DNA of 64,000 nucleotides from CAZQVN01 sp964596775 (GTDB taxonomy: Bacteria; Eisenbacteria; RBG-16-71-46; JABDJR01; JAWXBZ01). The position numbers and the translations under genes are program-made. Below the pieces are notes generated by a model, which ran no database searches, had not been told where the DNA came from, and saw only the letters and a program-made list of their open reading frames with translations. This document shows positions 35,068-44,699 of the stretch, piece by piece. The stretch is taken from contig CAZQVN010000005.1 of the NCBI GenBank assembly GCA_964596775.1, positions 1 to 64,000 of the forward strand, read 5' to 3'. The stretch's first letter is position 1. Each line of letters starts with the position of its first letter.

Positions 35068-38000
35068 GCCCGGTGTCCGCCCCCGAGGACCAGCTCCACC
35101 TGGTGCGTCGTCCCGTCGTTCGAGATCGGGATGCGCGCGACGCCGCCTTCGACAGCGAGCGCGCGGCCGTCGACCGACGCACTCGCCACACCCAGCCCGT
35201 TGCCGTTCGGATTCACCGCCCGCAGGACATAGCAGGTCTCACTTCCGGGCGGCTTGAACGTGATCGTGAACCCCTCCCAGTCGTCCGGCACGCAGGGGGA
35301 CATCTCGAGGACCGTGCCCCCCTTCATGCGGAGGCCGAGGATCGATTCCAGTGCCACGCGATGCATCCAGCCCGAGGAGCCGGTGTACCAGGTCCAGCCG
35401 CCGCGTCCGATGTGAGGCGGCGCGCCGTACACGTCCGCGGCCACCACGTAGGGTTCCACCCGGTACAGGTCCACCTGGTCCGGCGTCCGGGCGTGATTCA
35501 CCGGGCTCAGCATGTCGAGGAGGCGGGCGGCGCGGTTGTTCCGCCCCATCTCCGCCAGCGCCCGGATCACCCACAGCGCGGCGTGCGTGTACTGGCCGCC
35601 GTTTTCCCGGACCCCCGGCAGGTACCCCTTGATGTAGCCGGGATCGTGCGGCGTCCTGTCGAACGGCGGCGTCAGCAGTCGGATGAGCTGTTCCGGTTCG
35701 GAAACGAGGTGGGTTTCCACCGCGTCCATGGCGGTGACGGAGCGATCGGCCGGCGCGGCGCCGGAGAGCACCGACCAGGCCTGGACGAGCGCGTCGATCC
35801 GGCACTCGGTGTCGGTGGACGTTCCGAGCGGAGCTCCGTTGTCGTACCAGGCGCGGCGATACCAGCCGCCGTCCCACGCGTTCGCCTCGATCGCGGCGCG
35901 GAGCGCCTCGCGGTGATCCGCGTAGCGTTGCGCGCGTTCCGTGTCTTTCCGGAGTTCGCAGAACGGCAGGAACGTGTCGAGGACCCGGTACAGGAAGAAA
36001 CCCATCCAGACGCTTTCCCCCTTGCCGAGGCGGCCGACCCGGTTCATGCCGTCGTTCCAGTCGCCGGTGCCGAACAGCGGCAGGCCGTGAGCGCCGGTGG
36101 CGAGCGAGCGGTCGATGGCCCGGCAGCAATGCTCGTAGAGATCACCGCTTGTTCCCGAGTCCTCCGGCTGCATGAACACTTCGTCCTGGCCCGGCTCGAG
36201 CGCCGGTCCCCTGAGGTAGCGGGTCACTTCATCGAGAACGGCCGCATCCCCGGTGGCGTTGATGTATTCCGCGGCGAGCAGCGGGAGCCACAGCAGGTCG
36301 TCGGCGAACCGGGTGCGGATGCCGCGGGCGTTCGGCGGATGCCACCAGTGCATCACGTCGCCTTCCACGAACTGGTGCGCGGCGTTCAGGAGAATCTGGT
36401 TCCGGGTGATCTCCGGCCACAGCGGAATCAGCGATGAAGAGTCCTGGAGCTGGTCGCGGAATCCGAACGCGCCGCCGGACTGGTAGAACGCGGAGCGGGC
36501 CCGCAGTCGGCAGGCCAGTGTCTGGTAGGGAAGCCAGCCGTTGATCATCAGGTCGAGCGCCGGCAGCGGCGTTTCGATCCGCAGGCCGTCGAACGCCTCC
36601 CGCCAGAACCGTTCCACCGCGGCTTCCGCGCCGTCCGCCGCGCCGTCCTCACGATAACGGCTCGCGATGGCCCGGGCCTGGTCGCGGTTCTCCGCTTCGC
36701 CGAACAGGAAAACGATGTCCTGCGCCGCCCCCGGCGGAAGGTCGATGGTCACGGTGAGCGCGAAGCAGGGGGCCGTCGGAGTTCCGGTGCGCCCGTCCAT
36801 CGGTTCCGGTTGCCGCAGTGCGGCCGGTCGTGCCGGCGTTCCGCCGGCTCCGGCAAACGCCGCGGCATCGGTGGTGAAGGAATCGACCCGGCCCGACGCG
36901 GCGGCAAACGCGACCCGTCCGGAAAACTCTCCGGCCGCCGGATTGTGCGCATAGAGGATGTCGTTCTCGGCCTCGGTGACGACGGGGTTTCCGACGGCCA
37001 CCGACCCCGGACCCAGCACGAGCCGCTGGCAGGAAAACAGCGCCAGCCGCCGCGGGCGCGATCCCCGGTTCCGGATGCGGATCCGGGTGATCCTGACAGG
37101 GTCCTCGACCGGAACGAGGATCGTCGTTTCCTGCTCCAGGTCGTCGACGGTGACGGAGCAGTGGCTGTATCCGAACCCGTGACGCATTTCATAATCGACG
37201 TCCGCGGGGGCCGGCGCCGGGAGCGGCGACCACCAGCGCCGCGACTCCTCGTCGCGCACGAACAGGACCTCGCCGGGCGGATCCAGCACAGGATCGTTCG
37301 CCCAGGGTGTCAGCCGGTGTTCCCGGCTGTTGGCGCCCCAGGTGAACCCGGCGCCCGTCTCGCTGACGATGCTGCCGAACTCCTCGTTCGCCAGCACGTT
37401 GATCCAGGGAAGCGGTGGCAGAACGAGGCGTTGTCCGTCATGGCGGAGCCGGATCACGTACTCGCGTCCCTCCTGGTCAAAGCCACCGAGACCGTTGAAG
37501 AACGCGAGGTCGTTTTCCGGGCCCGGCGCCGGGCCGTCCGGGCTGGACGAGGGGACAACCGGTGAATGCGCGGGCGCCGCCGCCACCGCGCCGGCCGGTG
37601 CTTCCGGCGCGCCCGGGCGAACCTCCGGCGCCCCCCGGCGCCCCTCCGGCGCGCCCGGGAAAATCTCCGGCGCCGCGAGGCCGGGCCAGGTGCCGTCGGC
37701 GATCGCCTTTTCCAGCTGCCGGAGCGCGTCCGCGTCCGCGGCGCAAAGTGAAACCGCCGCGCGCCGGCCCGCCCCGGCGCCGTCGACGGCCGCGGCGGCC
37801 GTGGTCGCGGCGCTCGCCGCCGCCGCGAACAGCGACTCCGCATCTCCGGCGCCGATTCGGGCCGCGACCTCTTCGGCGGCCGCCTCATCCGCAGCCGTGC
37901 CGAGCAGGAAGATCAGGGTGCCGGTTTTGCCGGCGTCGAGCGTCAGCGTCGACCGCAGGCTCAGAATCGGGTCGAGAACGTTGCCGTGCGATCCGGGGCC

Positions 38001-38708
38001 GGACACGGGCTCCACGAGCGCCCGCGGTGCTTCCAGCGATCGTCCCCGCCCCACGAAAGCCGAGCGGTCCGTTTCGCCGTGGATGTCCGACCCGCCGAGG
38101 ACGGCGTGAAACGCCGGCGGAAAGACGTCCTCGGGGCTGCGGGCGCGCCGGCGGCAGTGCAGGACACGGCCGTCGGCGGACAGCGAGGTCTGCAGGAACA
38201 GCCGCGAGAAAACCGGGTGGGCGGCGTGCGCGGCGGCGTTGTTGAGCGCCATCTCCACATAGCTCGTGACCTCGAACGATCGGCGTTCGCCGGACATGTT
38301 CGTCAGCCGGAGCCTGCGGATTTCAAACGTGGACTCCGGCGGCACGCAGATGTCGAGCGTGGTCGCGAAGGTCTGCGCCCTCCGTTCCAGTGAAATCCGT
38401 CCCGGCCCGAGGCGCATCCGGCAGGAGCCGGCGGGCCCGGGGATCGGGCGATGTCCCGCGGAGGCCAGGCTTCCCGTTGTCGTATCGCGGATGTAGAGGA
38501 GAAAGCCGTCCACGTCGTCGAGCGGGTCCCCCCGCCACGGATTCAGCCGAAGATCGTTGCAGGTGGAAAATCCGGTGCCGGAAGCTGTTACAAGCGTGCT
38601 CCAGGTTCCGTTGGACAGAACTCCCATCGCGGGGCCGGCCGGTTCACCGAGCGGAACCGGGGAGCGGGCAAGATCCTGGGATGCGGGAGTGTTCGCCGGG
38701 CCGTCCAT
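35064..38708 (-). CDS. GH94 phosphorylase, 1,2-beta-oligoglucan-phosphorylase-like
   Basis: 1214 residues, no signal peptide. Two tandem GH94-type 'supersandwich' domains (first about residues 20-330, opening GVLSNGTWSTLVTASGTGFS; second about 415-770, opening FFNGLGGFDQEGREYVI) are joined by a Pro/Ala linker with PGAPE repeats. An (alpha/alpha)6 catalytic domain follows, with GTGDWNDGMNRVG (Asp883-Gly887), the GH94 hallmark. The length and double sandwich match sophoro-oligosaccharide phosphorylases and the C-terminus of cyclic beta-1,2-glucan synthase, rather than the shorter cellobiose phosphorylases (about 800 residues). No GT84 membrane part is present. Start ATG 38708 has AGGTGG six bases before. 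It leads the minus-strand operon, transcribed from the operator region at 38820. Confidence 0.9.
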   Translation of the reverse strand: MDGPANTPASQDLARSPVPLGEPAGPAMGVLSNGTWSTLVTASGTGFSTCNDLRLNPWRGDPLDDVDGFLLYIRDTTTGSLASAGHRPIPGPAGSCRMRLGPGRISLERRAQTFATTLDICVPPESTFEIRRLRLTNMSGERRSFEVTSYVEMALNNAAAHAAHPVFSRLFLQTSLSADGRVLHCRRRARSPEDVFPPAFHAVLGGSDIHGETDRSAFVGRGRSLEAPRALVEPVSGPGSHGNVLDPILSLRSTLTLDAGKTGTLIFLLGTAADEAAAEEVAARIGAGDAESLFAAAASAATTAAAAVDGAGAGRRAAVSLCAADADALRQLEKAIADGTWPGLAAPEIFPGAPEGRRGAPEVRPGAPEAPAGAVAAAPAHSPVVPSSSPDGPAPGPENDLAFFNGLGGFDQEGREYVIRLRHDGQRLVLPPLPWINVLANEEFGSIVSETGAGFTWGANSREHRLTPWANDPVLDPPGEVLFVRDEESRRWWSPLPAPAPADVDYEMRHGFGYSHCSVTVDDLEQETTILVPVEDPVRITRIRIRNRGSRPRRLALFSCQRLVLGPGSVAVGNPVVTEAENDILYAHNPAAGEFSGRVAFAAASGRVDSFTTDAAAFAGAGGTPARPAALRQPEPMDGRTGTPTAPCFALTVTIDLPPGAAQDIVFLFGEAENRDQARAIASRYREDGAADGAEAAVERFWREAFDGLRIETPLPALDLMINGWLPYQTLACRLRARSAFYQSGGAFGFRDQLQDSSSLIPLWPEITRNQILLNAAHQFVEGDVMHWWHPPNARGIRTRFADDLLWLPLLAAEYINATGDAAVLDEVTRYLRGPALEPGQDEVFMQPEDSGTSGDLYEHCCRAIDRSLATGAHGLPLFGTGDWNDGMNRVGRLGKGESVWMGFFLYRVLDTFLPFCELRKDTERAQRYADHREALRAAIEANAWDGGWYRRAWYDNGAPLGTSTDTECRIDALVQAWSVLSGAAPADRSVTAMDAVETHLVSEPEQLIRLLTPPFDRTPHDPGYIKGYLPGVRENGGQYTHAALWVIRALAEMGRNNRAARLLDMLSPVNHARTPDQVDLYRVEPYVVAADVYGAPPHIGRGGWTWYTGSSGWMHRVALESILGLRMKGGTVLEMSPCVPDDWEGFTITFKPPGSETCYVLRAVNPNGNGLGVASASVDGRALAVEGGVARIPISNDGTTHQVELVLGGGHRA

Positions 38709-38819
38709 GCGGAGCCACCTGTCGTCGTCGTTCGGGTCGAGAATCGTCCGGAAAGAGCACCACCGGGCCGAAGAAATCACGGTCCGGTGCCGCTCAATCT
38801 TGACACAGAAGCGGTTCTA

Positions 38820-38833
38820 TGTAAACGTTTACA
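38820..38833. promoter_or_regulatory. LacI-family operator in the GH94/lacI divergent region
   Basis: Perfect 14-bp palindrome TGTAAACGTTTACA, 48 bases before the regulator GTG and 112 bases before the GH94 ATG. The 12-bp core is the same as at 22317. Placement suits control of both divergent operons. TTGACA (38800-38805) lies close by on the plus strand, but no convincing -10 is found at normal spacing. Confidence 0.85.
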
Positions 38834-38880
38834 CAACCGCAACGGATTTTTCGTCCAGCTTCCCGGTTTCGAGGTGGAAT

Positions 38881-39930
38881 GTGCCAACGATCCGCGATGT
38901 CGCCCTTGCTTCGGGCGTTTCGATTGCCACGGTTTCGCGCGTCATGAACGGCAGCGAACGGGTCAACGAGGAAACGCGGCGCCGGGTCATGGACGCGGCC
39001 GGAGCCCTCGACTACTGGCCGAACGGAGCCGCGCGCACGCTGACCACCCGCCGGACGTTCGCCCTGGGAGTCCTCCTGCCCGACCTCTACGGGGAGTTCT
39101 TTTCCGAAGTCATCCGCGGGATCGACCGCACCGCCCGCCTGCACAACCTCCAGACGCTGATTTCCAGTTCGCACGCCGACATGGACGGTGTCCTGACCGC
39201 GGCCAAGGCCATGCAGGGTCGCGTGGACGGTTTGATCGTCATGGCCCCGGACCGCGGTTCGGTCCAGGCCATCGAGCAGATCAAGAAAAGGTTTCCGATC
39301 GTGCTCCTCAACCCCCGCGTTACTGTGAAAGGGTGCGTCGACATCGCGATCGCGAATTTCGACGGCGCCCACGCGGTGGCGTCCCACGTCCTGCGCCAGG
39401 GGCACCGGCGGATCGCCGTCCTCAGGGGCCCGGCCGGAAACGTGGATGCCGAGGAACGCCTGCGCGGCTTCCGGAGTGCGTTCCTGGAGACCGGCCTGTC
39501 CGCCCGGGACACCTTCGAGGTGGAGGGAGATTTTTCGGAGTCCTCCGGTTATCACGCGGCGGGGGCGATTCTCCGCCGAACGCCCGCCGTCACCGCCGTC
39601 CTTGCCGCCAACGACTCCATGGCCATCGGGCTGCTCAGCGCCCTGGAGATGGCGGGACTCACCGTCCCCGAGGACGTGTCGGTCACCGGCTTCGACGACA
39701 TCGCGATCGCCCGCTACCTGAAACCGCCCCTGACCACGGTGCACGTGGATGCCTGCGACCTCGGTGAACGCGCCGTCCGCAGCCTGATGAACCTGATCGT
39801 GTCCGGGGTTTCCACGACCGCTCCGCACCAGGTGGTGACGTCGAAGCTGGTGATCCGCCAGTCCTGCGCGCCGCCGTCGACCCGGAGGTCGCGGCGCGCT
39901 TCGGCGCGGGAGAACATCGATGCACTGTGA
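38881..39930 (+). CDS. LacI/GalR-family transcriptional regulator
   Basis: 349 residues. N-terminal helix-turn-helix (TIRDVALASGVSIATVSRVM) at residues 3-22, a hinge (YWPNGAARTL), then a periplasmic-binding-protein-like sugar sensor domain (GVLLPDLYGEFFSEVIRGI, AVLAANDSMAIGLLSALEM, VTGFDDIAIARYL). The start is GTG at 38881, with GAGGTGG three bases upstream; a longer open frame upstream lacks homology. It probably binds the TGTAAACGTTTACA palindrome beside it and the copy near exbB, and responds to a sugar of the pathway. Likely first gene of the plus-strand operon reaching 50746. Confidence 0.95.
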   Translation: MPTIRDVALASGVSIATVSRVMNGSERVNEETRRRVMDAAGALDYWPNGAARTLTTRRTFALGVLLPDLYGEFFSEVIRGIDRTARLHNLQTLISSSHADMDGVLTAAKAMQGRVDGLIVMAPDRGSVQAIEQIKKRFPIVLLNPRVTVKGCVDIAIANFDGAHAVASHVLRQGHRRIAVLRGPAGNVDAEERLRGFRSAFLETGLSARDTFEVEGDFSESSGYHAAGAILRRTPAVTAVLAANDSMAIGLLSALEMAGLTVPEDVSVTGFDDIAIARYLKPPLTTVHVDACDLGERAVRSLMNLIVSGVSTTAPHQVVTSKLVIRQSCAPPSTRRSRRASARENIDAL

Positions 39931-40021
39931 AAGAAAAGGCGCCGGACATGAGCCGGACGCCGGAACCCGAATCATGGCTTCATCTCCAGATCGCACCAAC
40001 AACTTTGAGGAGGCGCCCGCA

Positions 40022-41935
40022 ATGAGAACGTTGATGACGCTCGTACTGCTCCTGGCTGGAGCCCTCATGTCCGCGAGCGGGGCCGATGCCTACGCGCCGC
40101 GGCAGGATGTCATGTGGGCCCGCACGACCACGAGCAACATTACTCTCGACGGTGTCCTGGACGAGCCGGCCTGGGCTCTGGCCGAGTCGGTCGTCGTCAA
40201 TTACGGGGTCAACGCCGGTATCCCGGGCAGCGGCTGGAAGGTCGAGGCCGGATTCAACCCGACCGATCCCACGAACGCCACGTTCAAGTTCCTGGTCAAG
40301 GACAACGTCCTGTACATGGCCGCCCGGATGAAGGACAAGTCGATCGGCGGATCCACGCTGTTCAACCGGTTCGACGGCCTGCTCATGGCCATCAAGGACC
40401 GCGCCGACGCCTACGCTCCGAAGCCTCCCGTCGAGTATTTCTACTCCTGGTGGCACGATCCGAGCATGGATCCCCAGCCGGCCGGCCAGCTGCCGATCTT
40501 CCGCGGCCGCTACGGCGCGATCGCCCCGCCCGACACGACCCGTTCGCCCGCCTCGATCCAGGCCTGGGATGCCCGCACCGTGGTCAACGGCACCTCGAAT
40601 TCCGATGCCGGAACAGACGTGGAGTGGGTCGTGGAGATGCGGTTCGACCTCACCGTGATCGGCTACAACACGACCCGCCCCGAGGGGGATGTCATCGAGT
40701 GGAACGTGTCGGTGTACGACTGCGACTGCTTCTGGCCGCTCGCGCAGAACTGCGCCGGCGGGGCGAACTTCGCCTCCAACCGCGTCTGGTTCCAGTCGCC
40801 CTGGGGCAACGATCACTGGTACGACGAAGTGCGCATCTTCGCCCGCCCCGACGTGAACACGACCTCGGGCCCGGTTCCCGCCGTGCCGCCGGAGTTCTAC
40901 ATTCCCGAGATCGGGAGCACCGCCCCGGTGATCGACGGTGTTCTCTCGGAGCCGATCTACCAGAACGTCCTGTCCCGTTTCGACATCCGCTACGGCGATG
41001 CGGCGCTGCGCAATACCTATCCCGGCGTCGGCCCCTACCGGGCCGGCCAGTACCAGCCCCCGATCAACGGCGGGGAAGCGGCGGTCCTCGACCCCGGCGA
41101 CGCCACCGTCAGCATGTTCGTCAAGGGAGACTGGCTGTACATGGGGTTCGACGTCCGCGACCAGGCGGTGCAGTACCACCCCGACCTGAACCGCTGGGAC
41201 GGCTTCACGGTGACGATGACGCACCGCGACACCACGAACTCCGACCGCGCGCTTCTCGACCGCCGGGTTTCATTCCAGGTGGCCCAGAACGGAACGGCGC
41301 TGCCGCAGGACTATCTCGTGAACCTGATCGCGAACGGCAAGGCCCAGGTGGCCGTGTCGCTCAAGGCGTCGACGAACGTGGACACGCTGGCCGATCTTCC
41401 CGGCAACGCCGACATCGGGTACACCGCTGAACTGGCGGTGGATCTCAAGGCGTTCGGCTACCCGGCCGGCCTCGGCGACCGCATCATTTTCCTCGGCATC
41501 ACGCTGATGGACGGCGACTCGTTCTCGAACTACACCGACAGCTACGGAACCCGCACCTGGTGGTTCCGCGAGTTCGACGGCCAGTGCTGCCCGGTCTGGG
41601 CGCACATCATTCCGATCGGCACCTCGGGGATTCCGGACGCCGGGGCGGAGACCGCGGGGTTCCGGCTCATCGGGCCGTTCCCGAATCCTTCGGCGGCGCC
41701 GAACATCCGGTTTGCGCTGCCGCGGCCGAGCGACGTCACGCTGCAGCTGTTCGACGTGTCGGGGCGGCTCCTGCTCGGCATGAATGCCGGCCGGCTTGAA
41801 ACCGGGGAGCAGGGGCTGGATCTGCCGCCGAACGAGCTGAGCGACGGCCTGTACCTGTACCGGCTCACTTTCCGCGACCCCGGATCGGGCGCCGTCACCG
41901 CGACGCTGCCCGGCCGGTTGATGTTGATGAAGTAA
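40022..41935 (+). CDS. Secreted protein with two CBM9-like domains and sorting tail
   Basis: 637 residues. Signal peptide (cleavage near SGADA), then two carbohydrate-binding family 9-like sandwiches: the first opens ITLDGVLDEPAWALAE (about residue 40), the second PVIDGVLSEPIYQNV (about residue 302). The tail has GPFPNPSAAPNIRFALP and GLYLYRL, a shortened type-A-like sorting domain. So it is likely surface-attached and binds the ends of glucan chains. GAGGAGG precedes the ATG. It begins 91 bases after the regulator gene without a visible terminator. Confidence 0.88.
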   Translation: MRTLMTLVLLLAGALMSASGADAYAPRQDVMWARTTTSNITLDGVLDEPAWALAESVVVNYGVNAGIPGSGWKVEAGFNPTDPTNATFKFLVKDNVLYMAARMKDKSIGGSTLFNRFDGLLMAIKDRADAYAPKPPVEYFYSWWHDPSMDPQPAGQLPIFRGRYGAIAPPDTTRSPASIQAWDARTVVNGTSNSDAGTDVEWVVEMRFDLTVIGYNTTRPEGDVIEWNVSVYDCDCFWPLAQNCAGGANFASNRVWFQSPWGNDHWYDEVRIFARPDVNTTSGPVPAVPPEFYIPEIGSTAPVIDGVLSEPIYQNVLSRFDIRYGDAALRNTYPGVGPYRAGQYQPPINGGEAAVLDPGDATVSMFVKGDWLYMGFDVRDQAVQYHPDLNRWDGFTVTMTHRDTTNSDRALLDRRVSFQVAQNGTALPQDYLVNLIANGKAQVAVSLKASTNVDTLADLPGNADIGYTAELAVDLKAFGYPAGLGDRIIFLGITLMDGDSFSNYTDSYGTRTWWFREFDGQCCPVWAHIIPIGTSGIPDAGAETAGFRLIGPFPNPSAAPNIRFALPRPSDVTLQLFDVSGRLLLGMNAGRLETGEQGLDLPPNELSDGLYLYRLTFRDPGSGAVTATLPGRLMLMK

Positions 41936-42005
41936 TTCACTTTCGGCGGCGACGCCGGCGGGCCGAGCCCCGCCGCCGTCCCCGCCGGACGGAGGAGCAC
42001 AAAGA

Positions 42006-44699
42006 GTGATTCATGGGGGGAGGCCGGGAGCCCGGTTCGCAGCCGCGGCCGGCCTGATCACGTTCCTGCTCGGGGTCGACCCGGGCACGGTCATCGCGGG
42101 CACGACCGGAAAAATTTCCGGCCAGGTGCTGGATCCGCAGAAGAAGCCCGTCGTGGCGGCCACCGTGCTGGTCGTCGGCGAGCGGCTCGGTGCGATCACC
42201 GACGGCGAGGGGAAGTACAACATCCTCAAGGTGCCGCCCGGAACCTACGAGATCACGGTCAGTCGGCTCGGTTTCTCGAAGAAGACATTCCGCGACGTGA
42301 TCGTCTCCGCGGACAACACCACCTGGCTCGACGTCGCGCTCGGCGATGCCGCGGTCCAGATGGAGGAGGTCGTGGTCACCGCCGAACGGCCTTCGATCGA
42401 GGTCAACCAGACCGGAACCCGCCAGGTGCTCACCTCGGAACAGATCGAGGCCCTGCCCGTCCAGGATCTCCAGGATGTCGTGAACCTCCAGGCCGGCGTC
42501 GTCGACGGGCATTTCCGCGGCGGCCGCTCCGGCGAGGTCCAGTACCAGGTCGACGGAATCAGCATCAACAATTCGTTCGACAACGCGCCGAGCCTCAAGC
42601 TCGACCGTTCGCTGCTCCAGGAGGTCCAGGTGATCAGCGGCACGTTCGACGCGGAGTACGGCCAGGCGATGAGCGGCGTGGTCAACGCGGTCCTCAAGGA
42701 CGGCACGCCGAAGTTCCGCTGGGAAGGGGAGGCGTTCACCGGGAGTTTCGTCTTTCCGGGCGCCGAGAGCCGCCGCCTGACTTCGGATGAGCTCCGCCCC
42801 GCCGGTGTCCAGAACTACCAGCTCACGGTCATGGGGCCGACGCCACTCCCCGGAACGGTCTACCTGCTGAGCGGCCGGCGCTATCACTACGACGACTTCG
42901 TCATCGGCCGTCGCACGTTCGTTCCGACCGACTCCTCCGACTTCGAGAACAAGATCTGGAAGCCGACCGGCGACGGAAGCGAGGAGCCGCTCGGTTTTTC
43001 GCGCGAATGGTCCGGCGTCGGCAAGCTGACGAACACGTCGATCAAGGACACCCGGCTCTCCTACCAGGCGCTGTTCAACGTGATCAACGGCCGGCGCGGA
43101 AGCTTCGCCTACCGCTACAATCCCGACGGCCTCTCCCGGCAGCGGACGGTCTCCCTCACGCACGGGCTGGACATGACCCGCAGCCTGTCCGGCAGCACGT
43201 TCCTCGACTTCAGTTTCCGGCAGATCTACTTCGACTATCACGACCGGGCGTTCGAGGATGCGTTCGATCCCCGCTACGACGAGGCCGGCCCCCCGCTCAG
43301 CGACCCGAACTTCGAGGAAGGGACGGTGATCCAGGGGGTCAACCTCACCCGCTACATCCAGAAGACGAACACGATCCTCTTCAAGTCGTCGGTGGTGAGC
43401 CAGGTGACCGCCGAGCACCAGGTGAAGGTCGGCGGCGAGATCCACTTTCCGAAGGTGTCGTTCGGATCCCCGGAATACCTGACCTTCTCGAGCGTCGACG
43501 GCCGGCAGACGCTCGTCCGGCACATCAACGAGCCGCCCGACTTTCCGGCGGTGGCCACCTACACGCCGATCATCGCGGCGGCCCATGCCCAGGACCAGGC
43601 CGAGTGGCGCGACCTGACCCTGCGGGCCGGCCTGCGGCTCGACTATTTCGACGCCCGCACCACGGTCCCCGGCGACCTCGCCAATCCGGCCAACGCCATC
43701 GAGGGGGCGCCCGAGTCGCGCCCCCGGGACACCACCGCCCGCGCCGCGCTGGCGCCGCGTCTCGGCGTGGCCTACCCGATCGAGGACAAGGCGGCGCTGC
43801 ACTTTTCCTACGGCCACTTCTACCAGTATCCGGCGATCGGAACGGCGTTCACGAACGCCGACTACTCCGTTCTCGCCAACCTCCAGGCCGGGGGGATCAG
43901 CTACGGCGTTCTCGGCAATCCCGACGTCAAGCCGGAGAAGACGGTGCAGTACGAATTCGGATACAAGCATGCCCTGAGCCCGGACATCGGCCTCGATGTG
44001 AGCCTGTTCTACAAGGACATCCGCGACCTTCTCGGCGTGGAATTCGTGAGCACGTACAACGGCGCGGAGTATGCCCGGCTGACGAACGTCGATTTCGGCA
44101 GCGTCGTCGGATTGACCGTGGCGGTGGACGACCGGAATTTCGGGCCGGTCAGCGTCGGCCTCGATTACACCTGGCAGCAGGCCCGGGGAAACTCCAGCGA
44201 TCCGCGCGAAACGGCCACCCGGGCTTCGGCGGGCGAGGACCCGCGGCCCCGGCTCACGCCGTTCAACTGGGACCAGCGCCACACGCTGAACCTCACCGTT
44301 TCGTTCGCCGATGCCCGCGGATTCACGGCCAGCGGCGTTCTCCGTGCCGGAAGCGGCCAGCCGTACACGCCGCAGATCGAGTCCGGTTTCGGTTTCGGCC
44401 TGGACACGAATTCCGGACGGAAACCGACCGGCGCCGTGGTCGACCTACGGGCTTCGCAGTCGATGCAGTGGCAGGGGCTCGACCTGAGCCTGTTCGGCCG
44501 GGTCTTCAACGCCTTCGATACCCGCTACTTCAACGGGTTCGTCTTTTCGAGCACCGGCAGTCCCTACTACTCGCGGTTCCCGGTGGCCGACTCGGTGACG
44601 CTGCGCGACCCGACCCGCTACTACCAGCCGCGGCGCGTGGAAATCGGTCTCAAGTTCACGCCGGGAAACCGCACTACGGATGAGGAGGTGAGGGGATGA
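42006..44699 (+). CDS. TonB-dependent outer-membrane receptor (CarboxypepD-reg type)
   Basis: 897 residues. Signal peptide, carboxypeptidase-regulatory-like beta domain (GKISGQVLDPQKKPVVAAT, ITDGEGKYNILKVPPGTYEI), plug domain (EEVVVTAERPSIE, LQDVVNLQAGVVDGHFRGG, VQYQVDGISINN), and a 22-stranded-type barrel rich in aromatic beta strands. It should import large oligosaccharides using the exbB/exbD/tonB products at 19768-22239. The start is GTG at 42006 behind GGAGGAG. Overlaps the next gene (ATGA). Not clearly SusC itself; no SusD partner is seen. Confidence 0.93.
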   Translation: MIHGGRPGARFAAAAGLITFLLGVDPGTVIAGTTGKISGQVLDPQKKPVVAATVLVVGERLGAITDGEGKYNILKVPPGTYEITVSRLGFSKKTFRDVIVSADNTTWLDVALGDAAVQMEEVVVTAERPSIEVNQTGTRQVLTSEQIEALPVQDLQDVVNLQAGVVDGHFRGGRSGEVQYQVDGISINNSFDNAPSLKLDRSLLQEVQVISGTFDAEYGQAMSGVVNAVLKDGTPKFRWEGEAFTGSFVFPGAESRRLTSDELRPAGVQNYQLTVMGPTPLPGTVYLLSGRRYHYDDFVIGRRTFVPTDSSDFENKIWKPTGDGSEEPLGFSREWSGVGKLTNTSIKDTRLSYQALFNVINGRRGSFAYRYNPDGLSRQRTVSLTHGLDMTRSLSGSTFLDFSFRQIYFDYHDRAFEDAFDPRYDEAGPPLSDPNFEEGTVIQGVNLTRYIQKTNTILFKSSVVSQVTAEHQVKVGGEIHFPKVSFGSPEYLTFSSVDGRQTLVRHINEPPDFPAVATYTPIIAAAHAQDQAEWRDLTLRAGLRLDYFDARTTVPGDLANPANAIEGAPESRPRDTTARAALAPRLGVAYPIEDKAALHFSYGHFYQYPAIGTAFTNADYSVLANLQAGGISYGVLGNPDVKPEKTVQYEFGYKHALSPDIGLDVSLFYKDIRDLLGVEFVSTYNGAEYARLTNVDFGSVVGLTVAVDDRNFGPVSVGLDYTWQQARGNSSDPRETATRASAGEDPRPRLTPFNWDQRHTLNLTVSFADARGFTASGVLRAGSGQPYTPQIESGFGFGLDTNSGRKPTGAVVDLRASQSMQWQGLDLSLFGRVFNAFDTRYFNGFVFSSTGSPYYSRFPVADSVTLRDPTRYYQPRRVEIGLKFTPGNRTTDEEVRG

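Noticed and set aside
38800..38805. TTGACA as -35 of the lacI promoter
   Set aside because: The only A/T-rich -10 candidate is 12 bases away, too close; left as a possibility within the operator entry.
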